Shown: piece by piece, positions 18,156-26,959 of the stretch
Position numbering within the stretch: the first letter of the stretch is position 1
How the letters are laid out: each line of letters starts with the position of its first letter
Assembly: GCF_000813145.1 (NCBI RefSeq)
Contig: NZ_BAZF01000002.1
Span: 124,001 to 188,000 of the forward strand
Length of the DNA: 64,000 bases
Direction: 5' to 3'
Origin: Geobacter sp. OR-1
Lineage (GTDB): Bacteria > Desulfobacterota > Desulfuromonadia > Geobacterales > DSM-12255
The notes under the pieces: model-generated
The model's input: the letters and a program-made list of their open reading frames with translations, nothing else
Database searches by the model: none
Told to the model about the DNA's origin: nothing
Program-made: the position numbers and the translations under genes

Positions 18156-18764
18156 TCATATATCAAATTTCTCGCTGATCGACTCCAGAACCCTTATGGT
18201 CCGGCTTCGTTCCGCAAGAATGACTGCCTGCAACTCATTAAGTGCCTGGCTGAAATCGTCATTGACGATAATGTAGTCATACCAGCGCGACTCCCGAATT
18301 TCAGCAGCCGCATTCATTATCCGACGCTCGATGACCGCCTCGGAATCTGAATTCCGCCGGTCCAGTCGTCTTCTGAGCTCATGAAAACTGGGGGGGAGGA
18401 TGAAAATAAACACCCCTCCGGAATACCGTTGCTTCAGCTGATGCGCCCCCTGGCAATCAATATCCAGGATCACATCGATGTTGCTTTCCCTGTACTCCTC
18501 CAGGGTGCTGATAGCAGTACCGTAGAGGTTGCCGTGGACTTCGGCCCACTCGGCAAACTCCCCGTCGTTAACCATACTGCGGAACTTTTCGCTGCTGACA
18601 AAATAATAATCCCGGCCATGTACCTCGCCGGGACGGGCCTGCCGCGTAGTGTAGCTGACAGAATGCCGCACCCCCGGGAAAATGTCAATTACTTCCTTGC
18701 AGAGCGTGGTTTTGCCGGCGCCTGACGGTGCCGATATGATGAACAGAATACCTTCGCGTTTCAT
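18156..18764 (-). CDS. gmk: Guanylate kinase
   Basis: Converts GMP to GDP. 202 residues with the P-loop SAPSGAGKTTL (~11-21), the GMP-binding SYTTRQARPGEVHGRDYYFV and ILDIDCQGA. Length is standard. AGGAG precedes the ATG at good spacing. It is followed by rpoZ on the same strand and preceded by yicC with a 90-bp gap that contains a tandem duplication. Confidence 0.97.
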   Translation of the reverse strand: MKREGILFIISAPSGAGKTTLCKEVIDIFPGVRHSVSYTTRQARPGEVHGRDYYFVSSEKFRSMVNDGEFAEWAEVHGNLYGTAISTLEEYRESNIDVILDIDCQGAHQLKQRYSGGVFIFILPPSFHELRRRLDRRNSDSEAVIERRIMNAAAEIRESRWYDYIIVNDDFSQALNELQAVILAERSRTIRVLESISEKFDI

Positions 18765-18825
18765 TATTTCTCCTGCGAATTGTCAGTGGAATCCCGGTAT
18801 TTGTCGCCGTCCACTATTCACAATT

Positions 18826-18867
18826 CACCAGTTTCATTCGATATTCCACCAGTTTCATTCGATATTC
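18826..18867. repeat. Two perfect 21-bp tandem units at the yicC stop codon
   Basis: The unit CACCAGTTTCATTCGATATTC occurs at 18826-18846 and again at 18847-18867. The second (on the yicC side) contains the yicC stop codon, so the first is a duplicate of the last codons plus 3' flank. This looks like replication slippage. Confidence 0.9.
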
Positions 18868-19733
18868 TGAACCTGCTCGCGAATCTTCTCAAGTTCAGCC
18901 TTGAGAACCACGACCTGAGCTGCCATCCCGGCATCATTCGCCTTGGAACCGATGGTATTCACCTCCCGGTTCAGCTCCTGCAGCAGGAAATCGAGCTTGC
19001 GACCGACAGGTTCACCGGAATCAAGAGCGCAGCGGAACTGTTCGAGATGACTTTTGAATCTTACCAGCTCTTCGGTGATGTCGCAACGATCCGCCATGAT
19101 GGCAATCTCCTGGGCAATACGGTTATCGTCCAGAGCCTGACCGGCCAGAAGCTGGGCAACCCTCTCCTTTAGCCGTGCGGCATTTTCCGCCACTACTGCC
19201 GGCGCCCGCTCGGCAACAATTGCCATACAGGATTCCAGGGTCGATACCCGTTGCGTTATATCATCAAGCAGCGCCGTACCCTCCCTTTCCCGCATCAGAT
19301 CAAGGGCGTCAGCAGCACATTTGACAACACCCAACAGATCGCCGGCCAGTTCCTCGACCTGAAGCCCCTCGTCCCCACCTGCCAGCACATCTTTCTGCGA
19401 CGCTATTAGAGAGAGTGTAATCGGATCTCCTAATCCCAACGCCTCTTTCAGGGAAACAAACGACTTATGATACGCCTTGGCCAGCTGGATATTGAGAAGC
19501 GGTTGGGTCCCGATGGCGCCGGTCATCTCGTATTTGACAAATACCTCGATCTTCCCCCTCTTGATCCGGGAGGAAACCTGCCTGCGCACCTCATGCTCCA
19601 GGGCAAGAAACGACCGCGGCATTTTGACGGCAACTTCCCCGTACCGATGATTGACGGTTCTTATCTCCACCGTAATTTTTCCAGCCGAAATTTCACGCTC
19701 AGCCTTACCGTATCCAGTCATGCTTCTGATCAT
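18855..19733 (-). CDS. yicC: YicC family endoribonuclease-like protein
   Basis: 292 residues. The start MIRSMTGYGKAE and the C-terminal GRKLDFLLQELNREVNTIGSKA are the two signatures of the YicC family (N-terminal YicC plus DUF1732). In E. coli YicC has been linked to RNA degradation. The position next to gmk and rpoZ is conserved in many bacteria, but a functional link is not shown. Length is normal. The stop codon is inside a 21-bp tandem duplication. Confidence 0.94.
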   Translation of the reverse strand: MIRSMTGYGKAEREISAGKITVEIRTVNHRYGEVAVKMPRSFLALEHEVRRQVSSRIKRGKIEVFVKYEMTGAIGTQPLLNIQLAKAYHKSFVSLKEALGLGDPITLSLIASQKDVLAGGDEGLQVEELAGDLLGVVKCAADALDLMREREGTALLDDITQRVSTLESCMAIVAERAPAVVAENAARLKERVAQLLAGQALDDNRIAQEIAIMADRCDITEELVRFKSHLEQFRCALDSGEPVGRKLDFLLQELNREVNTIGSKANDAGMAAQVVVLKAELEKIREQVQNIE

Positions 19734-19767
19734 ATCAAGAAACCTTTCACTGTTCGCATTTTACCAC

Positions 19768-20751
19768 TCACCTGCCTTGCAGCTTGCTTTCCCAGCGCCA
19801 GGCATCCCGTACTATCGTCTCCAGGTCGGCATACCTGGGCGACCACCCCAACAGCTGCCTGATATTGTCAGCCTTGGCTACAAGCATTGCGGGATCGCCG
19901 GGGCGGCGCTCGGACTCGACCACGGTAAAATCCACCCCGCTTACCCTCCGGACCATCGCAACGACTTCCCGAACAGAAGCCCCGCAGCCATAGCCGACAT
20001 TTATCCGGGTCGATCCGCCACCTTTTTCCAGGTAGTCGAGGGCAAAAAGATGGGCCGAAGCAAGGTCCTCGATATGAATATAATCCCTGATGCCGGTCCC
20101 GTCCGGGGTCGGGTAATCCGTGCCATAGATGCAGACCTTGTCCCTCATCCCGAGGGCAGCCTGGCAGCTCACCTTTATCAGGTGGGTCGCCTCAGGAGTC
20201 CGCTGCCCCATTCTGGCCTGCGGATCGGCTCCGGCAACGTTGAAGTAACGCAGGGCCACATACCGCATCGGATGGGCTGCCGCGGTATCGCGCAGCATCC
20301 ATTCACTCATCAGCTTGGAAGTCCCATAAGGATTGATCGGTGCGGTCAGGCTTTCCTCCGACGCAACCCCGTTCTCCGGCATCCCGTAAACCGCTGCGGT
20401 GCTTGAAAACACGAATCGCTCGACGCCATGCTTCACGCAGGCCTGCAGCAGGTTCAGCGTATTTCTCGTGTTGTTGGCATAATATTTCAATGGATCGGAC
20501 ACTGACTCCGGCGCCACTATTGCCGCGGCGAAATGCAAAACGGTCCGGAACCGGTTCAGGCTGAACAGCTCATCCAGCCGCCCGGTGTCCCCCAGATCTC
20601 CCTGCACAAGGTTTTCTCCGTGGATCAAGGCATCAGGGAATCCTGTAGAGAGGTTGTCATAAACCGTTACCTTGTATCCAGCCTCGGAGAGTTGACGAAC
20701 AACATGGCTGCCAATGTAACCGCAACCACCTGTAACCAGGACATTTTTCAT
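19768..20751 (-). CDS. galE: UDP-glucose 4-epimerase
   Basis: Interconverts UDP-glucose and UDP-galactose, feeding galactose to the polysaccharide genes that follow. 327 residues; NAD-binding GGCGYIGSHVVRQL at the N-terminus, catalytic Ser/Thr in FSSTAAVYG and the Tyr/Lys pair in NPYGTSKLMSEWML. YFNVAGADP is typical of GalE rather than of other extended SDR enzymes. It lies 34 bp upstream of yicC on the same strand, at the border between housekeeping genes and the first polysaccharide block. Confidence 0.93.
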   Translation of the reverse strand: MKNVLVTGGCGYIGSHVVRQLSEAGYKVTVYDNLSTGFPDALIHGENLVQGDLGDTGRLDELFSLNRFRTVLHFAAAIVAPESVSDPLKYYANNTRNTLNLLQACVKHGVERFVFSSTAAVYGMPENGVASEESLTAPINPYGTSKLMSEWMLRDTAAAHPMRYVALRYFNVAGADPQARMGQRTPEATHLIKVSCQAALGMRDKVCIYGTDYPTPDGTGIRDYIHIEDLASAHLFALDYLEKGGGSTRINVGYGCGASVREVVAMVRRVSGVDFTVVESERRPGDPAMLVAKADNIRQLLGWSPRYADLETIVRDAWRWESKLQGR

Positions 20752-20844
20752 TGCATGTTCCTTTTCATAATGTAACTTGGTTCAGATTGGGGGTAAACCC
20801 GCCGCATAAATTTCTTTCGTGCGAAACTTCTAGCCTAAGCCCAC

Positions 20845-22467
20845 TCAATACCTGTAGCTTAAATCGAGCCCGAACAGCTGATTTGATCGCCTTGCCCCGG
20901 AAACGAGATTCAGGTTGTTAATCCGTTCCCAGCCATACATCAAGCCGGCATCCCATTCCCCATACAATGGCAGGCGCCAGAAGGCCCGGAAGGCATTCTT
21001 CTGCTCTTCGACCTGGCCGGGCATCTTGCCGACAATACCCCGCTGGGTATGAAAATATTCCACTGCCAGGGTATTACGCACTGAAAACCAATGAGAATAA
21101 CGGAAAAAGAACTCCTGGGCGCTCCCGCCGCCTTGCGAGTGGCCTGGGGTCATGTTGTTATATACATAACCCTGCGGGAACTGCCAATCACCATAAGCAA
21201 TAACACTTGCCCAGTAATACTCGAACCGAAAATCATCGCGGCCATTGCCGAAAAGATCGGGGAGGAACAGTCCGGCAACATAGCTCTCAACAATTGGCCA
21301 TGGGCCTGCTGAATCTTCACCGCTAAACTCGCCGTACAGCTCGGCATTACGCAGCCGCGGGATGCGAACCCGGAGATCGAGACCGGCAATAGCATTGATA
21401 TGATCATTGTCTCCACCGCCAATGATCATATCTTTCAGTGACACCGAGCCTGAAAACCCCGGCCCGCCTTCCTGTCTGACCATGTTGGCGCCAATCTCAA
21501 GCCAGTCAGCAGGCTTCAGGGCAACCTTCAGTCCGAAAAACCAGGGACGCCGGTAATCCTGACCGCTGCCGGTCTCGTCAAAGCGTGACACGATAAATGC
21601 ATATTTCAATGCCCCCAGATATTTTTTCACCCAATCGACATCGACCGGTTCGGGGCTTGAGATTTTTACCATATCAAAGTTTTTGGCATTATTAGTCAGG
21701 GTCAATGCCCCCCGATATCCCGGGCCGAACCAGTTCGCATCCCGGCCAACCTCCAGCTCAATCCCCCCGCCGCCAATTTTCAGGTATCCCTTGGCAATCC
21801 GGAGGGAGTCGCTATCAGGGGTATGCAGGGCTAACGGCTCCAGATTCAGGACCGCAACGTCCGATAGGTAGCCTACCGCTGACCAGTTGACGCTAAGGTT
21901 ACTGCCATCCCTGAAGACCACACCTTCGTTGTTCTCCAGCAACGGTGTCCCTTCGGTCCCGGTAGTTCGCACCGGAGCCCCATTGCCAAGAGGGCGGAGA
22001 TCCCCGCCGATAAAACCAAAAGCCGACTGATGGGCTTTATCCCAAGTGACCCTGTTATAATCACGAGGCAGGCCGTCAAGGGATACCATGCGCAGGCGCA
22101 GACCTGCCATCGGATCGTAGTCGAAAAGCGCCGGTCTATTCTGAGGGTTGCCAAACAAAAAAATCTCGCGCGGCACCAGCTCCCGAACCCGTCTTATCAG
22201 ATCAGCGACCATAACAGGGGCATTGGATGATCCGGGCAACCGGCTCTCGGCTTCGAGCAAAAGTCGCGCCGCCTCGGCACGGCTGAAAGGCTTGAGCCCT
22301 TTGACATCAGAGGTAATCAGGCCAAACCCGGCGAGTTTTTCCAGGTAAAGGTACAGCGGGCTGTCCAATGGGATATTGGGCGATGAGGCAGCAATGCAGG
22401 AAGAAGCAAAGACTGTCTGGCCAATGAGACCAAGCGTCAATGCCATGACTGCCAATATCAATTTCAT
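20845..22467 (-). CDS. Wzi-like capsule assembly outer-membrane protein
   Basis: About 540 residues from the ATG at 22465-22467, chosen because it opens a clean signal peptide (MKLILAVMALTLGLIGQTVF, cleavage near ASS). An N-terminal helical stretch with LYLYLEKLAGFGLI and PFSRAEAARLL is followed by many alternating amphipathic strands, ending in an aromatic LDLSYRY as outer-membrane beta barrels do. This resembles the Wzi family, whose E. coli member anchors capsule at the surface. It lies 16 bp downstream of the initiating sugar-phosphate transferase gene. The family call is by pattern, not by a catalytic motif. Confidence 0.78.
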   Translation of the reverse strand: MKLILAVMALTLGLIGQTVFASSCIAASSPNIPLDSPLYLYLEKLAGFGLITSDVKGLKPFSRAEAARLLLEAESRLPGSSNAPVMVADLIRRVRELVPREIFLFGNPQNRPALFDYDPMAGLRLRMVSLDGLPRDYNRVTWDKAHQSAFGFIGGDLRPLGNGAPVRTTGTEGTPLLENNEGVVFRDGSNLSVNWSAVGYLSDVAVLNLEPLALHTPDSDSLRIAKGYLKIGGGGIELEVGRDANWFGPGYRGALTLTNNAKNFDMVKISSPEPVDVDWVKKYLGALKYAFIVSRFDETGSGQDYRRPWFFGLKVALKPADWLEIGANMVRQEGGPGFSGSVSLKDMIIGGGDNDHINAIAGLDLRVRIPRLRNAELYGEFSGEDSAGPWPIVESYVAGLFLPDLFGNGRDDFRFEYYWASVIAYGDWQFPQGYVYNNMTPGHSQGGGSAQEFFFRYSHWFSVRNTLAVEYFHTQRGIVGKMPGQVEEQKNAFRAFWRLPLYGEWDAGLMYGWERINNLNLVSGARRSNQLFGLDLSYRY

Positions 22468-22483
22468 GTAATAGAGAAATGGC

Positions 22484-23875
22484 CTAATAGGCATTATTGT
22501 TGATCAGCCCTCTAAAAAAGGTCATGAGCATGATCTTTAGATCAAAGAAAATATCCCAATTTTCGATATAGTATATGTCACACTCAATCCGCTTCTCGAT
22601 CGAGGTATCCCCCCGCCAACCATTAACTTGGGCCCAACCGGTTATCCCCGGTTTCACCTGATGCTTGACCATATACTTGGGGACCTGATTCTTAAACTGC
22701 TCGACGAAAAAAGGCCGCTCCGGGCGAGGCCCCACTACGCTCATACTTCCTACAAAAACGTTAAAAAACTGTGGCAGTTCATCAAGGCTAGTCCGGCGAA
22801 GAATCGACCCTATTCTGGTTTTTCGAGGGTCATTTTCCGTAGTCCACCGGGTGTTAGTAACGCTTTCTTCCATAACCTTCATGCTGCGGAATTTCAGCAT
22901 CTGAAATGGTCTGTTGTTCAGCCCGATTCGCTCCTGACTGAAAAAAACTGGCCCACTCGACGATGCTTTTATTAATACCGCGATCACAATCATCAATGGA
23001 GAAGTAATGATTATCGCAAATGAGGCGACCACAAGATCAAATACTCTCTTCAATAGCCTGTTGAGCGGATCGTCAAGCGGGACATGACGTATATTGAGAA
23101 GAGGGGTACCGTCAAAATTTTCTATTTTTGGATACCCCGGAATCAGATCAAAATAATCGAAAAGAATCCTCAGCCTTATTCCTTCTCGCTCACAACAGTC
23201 TATAATATAGGCATACCTCCCATATGCGCTTAAAGGCAAAGCGACAATTACCTCATCCACGAGGGTACTCTGTATGGTATCCGTCAGCAGATCGCATCCG
23301 CCGATCACTTTCGATCCAGCTATTTTTTCCCCGATCTTGGACACATCGTCATCAAGAAATCCGATAAGCGTATAGCCAAAAGCACGGTGCGATCTGATTT
23401 TAGCGGCAAATTTCTCGCCAACTGAACCAGCTCCGATTATGAGCATATGTTTCTGGTTATATCCACGCTTTCGGAGATAATTTAGAGTTCTGCGAACAAC
23501 AGCCCGCTCGGCAAGTAAAAGCACCAAACTTACGAAACAGAACAAAAAGCGAAATCTCGGGCTGAATAAGGTCAGTTCCACTAAGTAGAATATGCTGAAG
23601 ATCAAGATCGTCCCAAGTAGATGGGCTCTGATCAAAAGTATGGCCTCCTTGCGAAACAAGCGGTTACGCATAGGTGAGTACAGGCCACGATAGGCATACA
23701 CGCAAAGCAACATCGGAATCAGCCAGAGCAGTACACTGTAAAAATTGAGACCGTATTGTTGCTTAAACTGCCCATCAATACTCAGATTCCCTGCAACGAG
23801 ATACGAATAAGCGATTATAACCGCATCTAGAAGGACTTGAATCGAATTGAATAATTTTTGATACTGCCTAATCAT
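22484..23875 (-). CDS. Polyprenyl-phosphate sugar-1-phosphate transferase (WcaJ/WbaP type)
   Basis: Starts polysaccharide repeat units by moving a sugar-1-phosphate onto undecaprenyl phosphate. 463 residues from the ATG at 23873-23875. Four predicted membrane helices occupy ~10-120, then a Rossmann-like domain ([16 protein letters not shown]), a fifth helix in [18 protein letters not shown], and the C-terminal catalytic domain with FKFRSMK-type sequence ([10 protein letters not shown]), [14 protein letters not shown] and VGPRPERP. Sugar specificity cannot be read. It is the only such enzyme in the window. The 5' leader can form a hairpin abutting the Shine-Dalgarno. Confidence 0.93.
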   Translation of the reverse strand: MIRQYQKLFNSIQVLLDAVIIAYSYLVAGNLSIDGQFKQQYGLNFYSVLLWLIPMLLCVYAYRGLYSPMRNRLFRKEAILLIRAHLLGTILIFSIFYLVELTLFSPRFRFLFCFVSLVLLLAERAVVRRTLNYLRKRGYNQKHMLIIGAGSVGEKFAAKIRSHRAFGYTLIGFLDDDVSKIGEKIAGSKVIGGCDLLTDTIQSTLVDEVIVALPLSAYGRYAYIIDCCEREGIRLRILFDYFDLIPGYPKIENFDGTPLLNIRHVPLDDPLNRLLKRVFDLVVASFAIIITSPLMIVIAVLIKASSSGPVFFSQERIGLNNRPFQMLKFRSMKVMEESVTNTRWTTENDPRKTRIGSILRRTSLDELPQFFNVFVGSMSVVGPRPERPFFVEQFKNQVPKYMVKHQVKPGITGWAQVNGWRGDTSIEKRIECDIYYIENWDIFFDLKIMLMTFFRGLINNNAY

Positions 23876-23888
23876 GAAATACGCCACC

Positions 23889-23940
23889 TCTGGAATTGCT
23901 GAAGCTAGTTTTATAAATTAGTTTAAGTCCAAATTCCAGA
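23889..23940 (-). promoter_or_regulatory. Leader hairpin abutting the Shine-Dalgarno of the initiating transferase
   Basis: On the minus strand TCTGGAATT (23940-23932) pairs perfectly with AATTCCAGA (23897-23889) across a 34-base loop. The second arm overlaps the GAGG of the Shine-Dalgarno just before the ATG at 23875, so the stem could limit ribosome access. Confidence 0.45.
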
Positions 23941-24032
23941 ACTATTCGCTATGAATATGGTCAACGCCCTGCAAAAACATTCCATATCCCATTAACTAAT
24001 TATAAGGGGGTTTATACAACGAGATGAAAAGG

Positions 24033-24129
24033 TGATCACATTGATCACAACGTGCGGATTACTATATGCATATGTGAATTTAATCTTGGAAAGGGGATCT
24101 TGACATGCCGTTCCGGCATCTGTTATGTA
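24033..24129 (+). promoter_or_regulatory. Putative control region of the lytic transglycosylase gene
   Basis: The sequence between 23941 and the gene at 24175 holds TGATCACAT-TGATCACAA (24033-24050), a direct repeat whose units contain the palindrome TGATCA. It also holds TTGACA (24100-24105) with a weak -10 near 24124. Between these hexamers sits a perfect inverted repeat, ATGCCG-TTC-CGGCAT (24105-24119), where an operator would act. No coding sequence is evident. Confidence 0.35.
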
Positions 24130-24174
24130 AGTAAACAAATAATCCGGGGTTCCGCACACGAGGGAAATGTGCCA

Positions 24175-24798
24175 CTGACACAACGCTGCCTCATGATCAC
24201 GACAACCATGTTACTGTCCTGCAAGCTGGCCTGCGCCATGCCGTCAACTGCAGGAACTCCCCCCGAAGAGGTGGCAGCGTGCTTCAGCACTGCTGCCGAT
24301 CGGCACAACATCCCGGTCGAGCTTCTGGTTTCAATAGCAGAAGTCGAAAGTGGCCTCAAACCCCTTGCCATCAACCGCGCCGGCACCGCCATTCTACCTC
24401 GTACCAAAGAGCAGGCCGAACAGGCGGTGGGTTTGTTTGGATCTCAAAGCGCCACCTTTGATGTCGGCATCATGCAGGTCAACCGCTGGTGGTTTGAGAA
24501 ATACGGCGAACCTTACAACAAGGGGCTTGATCCCTGTTTTTGCATAGATTTCGGTGCCCGCATTCTGGCCATGGCCATCAAGGATCATGGTCTCACCTGG
24601 CAAGCAGTCGGGCGCTACCACTCGCCAACCAGCTGGCGGCAGGACGCTTATGCCCGAAAGATATTTTCGCGCCTCTCCCGGATCCTGGAAAAACGACGTT
24701 CAACCCCGATTGAGAAGATCATCGAAGCAAAAACCGGCGACCTTGCCTTTAACCAGCGCCAGGATAGCCGGCAGCAGCCCCTCTCCTCTTCTCCGTGA
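24175..24798 (+). CDS. Lytic transglycosylase (SLT domain)
   Basis: Cleaves peptidoglycan glycan strands. The SLT fold is shown by VSIAEVESGLKPLAIN, with the catalytic Glu in ESG, and by VGIMQVN. I choose the GTG at 24175, giving 207 residues, because GAGGGA is close upstream and the start yields an n-region with Arg before a hydrophobic stretch. The ATG at 24193 is an alternative. MLLSC could be a lipobox. It is the only plus-strand gene in the polysaccharide part, convergent with the DsbC-like gene and divergent from the initiating transferase. Small enzymes of this type open the wall for secretion machines, which fits the nearby secretion operon, but this is inference. Confidence 0.85.
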   Translation: MTQRCLMITTTMLLSCKLACAMPSTAGTPPEEVAACFSTAADRHNIPVELLVSIAEVESGLKPLAINRAGTAILPRTKEQAEQAVGLFGSQSATFDVGIMQVNRWWFEKYGEPYNKGLDPCFCIDFGARILAMAIKDHGLTWQAVGRYHSPTSWRQDAYARKIFSRLSRILEKRRSTPIEKIIEAKTGDLAFNQRQDSRQQPLSSSP

Positions 24799-24842
24799 CC
24801 GATCTTTATCGACCACCCGGTATCTATCAATTCAATTCAGTT

Positions 24843-25664
24843 CTACTTTGCCGTTTTCACATTTTTGAGTATTCCGGCCTTGATCTCGTCCTGGGTCTTT
24901 GCGCCCAAGCCGATACTGCCATTGGCATACACCAAGACCGGGGTTGAGGTAATGCCCAGATCCTGCCCCATTTTCTTCAGCTCGTTAGCATAGTTGCTGG
25001 CAGAACTGTTCTTCTTAACAGCCTTTTTATCGTAACTTGCCTCCAACATGGCCAAGGCACGCTTCATATCCTTTTTGGATGCAGCGACAATCGCATTGGT
25101 CTTCCAGGCCGCATCCGGATGCATATCCAGCGGATAGAGCAGAATATGAACTGCCAGGTCAGGCATCTTTTTTACCAGCTTTGTCAGTTCGTCATGTACC
25201 TTTGCGCAATAGGGACAATCCGGGTCGCTGAACAGATAAAGATGTTTGGTCCCTTTTGGATTGCCCAGAAGCAAGGCGTTATTCAGCTTGATGCGGGAAA
25301 CGTCGATAACCTGTGATTCCAGTAGCTCCCTCATGCTCTTGCCGGTAATGTCCACCTTGTTGCCGGTATCCAGCACTGTCCCCTGAATCAGGTAACGCTT
25401 GGAGAAATCCAGATAGGCAATTCCTTTGCCATTGGTATTCGCCTTGGTAAGAACTACCTGATAAAGACCTGGCACTTGGGAAGTGGTGATCTTTTCCACG
25501 CCCATGCTAGGATCAATCTTTCTGATGATATCCTGGGCCTCTTTGAGCGTCACCTTGTGACAGGATGTGCAATCGCCGCTGCACCCCAGTTCGCCGGTTC
25601 CAAAAGCGCGGACAACCCCGGGATAAGCGACAAGCAACAGCAAGATCAACAGCAGATGTTTCAT
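24843..25664 (-). CDS. DsbC-like periplasmic disulfide isomerase with CxxCH motif
   Basis: 273 residues. Signal peptide ~1-20 (cleavage near VRA), then C28-x3-C32-x2-C35-H36 (CTSCH), a c-type haem attachment motif. The DsbC-like N-terminal domain (~38-125) is followed by the thioredoxin fold with the active site C150-P-Y-C153 and a cis-Pro loop in TSTPVLVY. DsbC corrects wrong disulfides in exported proteins. The extra motif is absent from E. coli DsbC, and one haem or a metal could be bound. AGGAG is eight bases before the ATG. The cysteine-containing secreted protein at 33137-34669 is a possible client. Confidence 0.9.
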   Translation of the reverse strand: MKHLLLILLLLVAYPGVVRAFGTGELGCSGDCTSCHKVTLKEAQDIIRKIDPSMGVEKITTSQVPGLYQVVLTKANTNGKGIAYLDFSKRYLIQGTVLDTGNKVDITGKSMRELLESQVIDVSRIKLNNALLLGNPKGTKHLYLFSDPDCPYCAKVHDELTKLVKKMPDLAVHILLYPLDMHPDAAWKTNAIVAASKKDMKRALAMLEASYDKKAVKKNSSASNYANELKKMGQDLGITSTPVLVYANGSIGLGAKTQDEIKAGILKNVKTAK

Positions 25665-25748
25665 TGGTTAAACTCCTTTTTCTATTTCTCACACGAAACG
25701 GCGCGAGATGGCGCATCTCTCCTTTTAACCATAATCTGACTTCTGCAA

Positions 25749-25898
25749 TCATGTAATCTTTTCAATGCCGATCTCGCTGGAATGTTTGGTATGGCGCCAT
25801 TTTTTGTCAGGTCCTGAAAACATAGCACTGATCGAGACTATGAATGACAATAATTTATAAGGATATAAAAACAAAGGAACCGATATTCTGAAATCTTT
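25749..25898 (-). other. Displaced C-terminal segment of the membrane GT2 (other frame)
   Basis: In the frame -1 to the GT2 gene, residues continue as DFRISVPLFLYPYKLLSFI and later PDKKWRHTKHSSEIGIEKIT. The WRHTKH-type ending after a membrane helix is the usual end of processive membrane GT2 enzymes. The annotated frame instead ends with an ordinary-looking tail and a stop at 25838. One extra A in the AAA run opposite 25896-25898 would join them. Confidence 0.65.
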
Positions 25899-26959
25899 GT
25901 TTGATTTAACGCAAGACCCGCAAGTTGCATAACAAACGAAGCCAGGAACAAGCAGAACCACCATATCCACAAAGCATTATTGTGAAGCAATATCAACAGG
26001 ATGAAAGCACTGATATTTTTCCCAGGGATAAGTGGCTGGACCATATGGTAAAGTGCATCCAGAAGAGACCAGTCGAATCTGCATTTAAGCGCTCTTACCA
26101 TTAAAGGGGCATACTTTCTGAAATCACTATAGTAACCGGACAACCACCTTTTCTGCTGATGAAAAGACTCTTTTGCCGTGGTAGTCTTTTCGTCATAGAC
26201 GATTGCTTTTCCCAGCCATTCAACTTTAATTCCCGAAAGCAGCAATCTGTAGGTATACTCTTTATCCTCGGTAATGGATTCAGTGGTCCATGGTACCTTT
26301 TCGAGCAAATCGCGAGAAAATCCCATTCCTGTGCCAAAGAGATGAGCACCAAGTCCAAGCTTACTGCGTCCTGCCTGAGTAATGCGGTTCAAGATGGAAA
26401 ACATGACATAGTTGCCAGCTGTCACCCATGAATCAAGCCTGTTTTTGGTTTCGACGACAGCCTGGAATGCCTGAATCCCACGGTTAAGAGCATTATTAGC
26501 ATGATTAAAAAAATCAGCATGCACCAGATTATCGGCATCGAATATCACAACTGAATCATACGAAGAATCTGCAATTGGCTGGCTCAGTGCCCATAATAAT
26601 GCACATGACTTCCCGCAGTTTTCAAGGTCTTGACGTTCCAGAACTGTTGCACCTGCCATACAGGCGACATTAGCTGTGTCATCGGTGCAATTGTCTGCAA
26701 TTACGCATATTTTAATCAGATCGGGCGGGTAATCGCAGCGCTGCAGGCTATCAACAAGATATCCGATCACGCGCTGCTCGTTATGGGCGGGCACCAGTAC
26801 TAGAAATCTGTGCTTCTTATGGTAAAGCACCTTTGCTGGGCTAGGACTCAAGAAGAGTGCAGCAAACAGCAACAGATATTCATGCATTACCTGCAGGGTT
26901 ATCGCTACGAGAAGCAGACATAATGCACAATTTATAGCAAGGATAAAAGCAAGTTTCAT
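25838..26959 (-). CDS. Membrane-bound family 2 glycosyltransferase, probably frameshifted near its end
   Basis: An inverting GT-A transferase. The ATG at 26957-26959 overlaps the stop of the upstream transferase (ATGA), giving 373 residues. One membrane helix (~1-30) precedes the GT2 domain with VLVPAHNEQRVIGYLVDSL, the metal-binding FDADN, TEDKEYTYRLL and the acceptor motif QQKRWLSGYYSDFRKY (QxxRW), and a C-terminal helix follows. QxxRW and flanking helices suggest a processive or membrane-inserted enzyme like those that make cellulose or poly-GlcNAc. The last ~25 residues appear out of frame; the expected C-terminus is encoded down to 25749. Base composition is AT-richer than in the housekeeping genes. 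Confidence 0.8.
   Translation of the reverse strand: MKLAFILAINCALCLLLVAITLQVMHEYLLLFAALFLSPSPAKVLYHKKHRFLVLVPAHNEQRVIGYLVDSLQRCDYPPDLIKICVIADNCTDDTANVACMAGATVLERQDLENCGKSCALLWALSQPIADSSYDSVVIFDADNLVHADFFNHANNALNRGIQAFQAVVETKNRLDSWVTAGNYVMFSILNRITQAGRSKLGLGAHLFGTGMGFSRDLLEKVPWTTESITEDKEYTYRLLLSGIKVEWLGKAIVYDEKTTTAKESFHQQKRWLSGYYSDFRKYAPLMVRALKCRFDWSLLDALYHMVQPLIPGKNISAFILLILLHNNALWIWWFCLFLASFVMQLAGLALNQTKISEYRFLCFYILINYCHS

Noticed and set aside
25705-25719. GAGATG-GCG-CATCTC hairpin as terminator of the GT2 gene
   Set aside because: In the direction of transcription of the GT2 gene it is not followed by a T-run, and it is short; it may only be leader structure of the DsbC-like gene.
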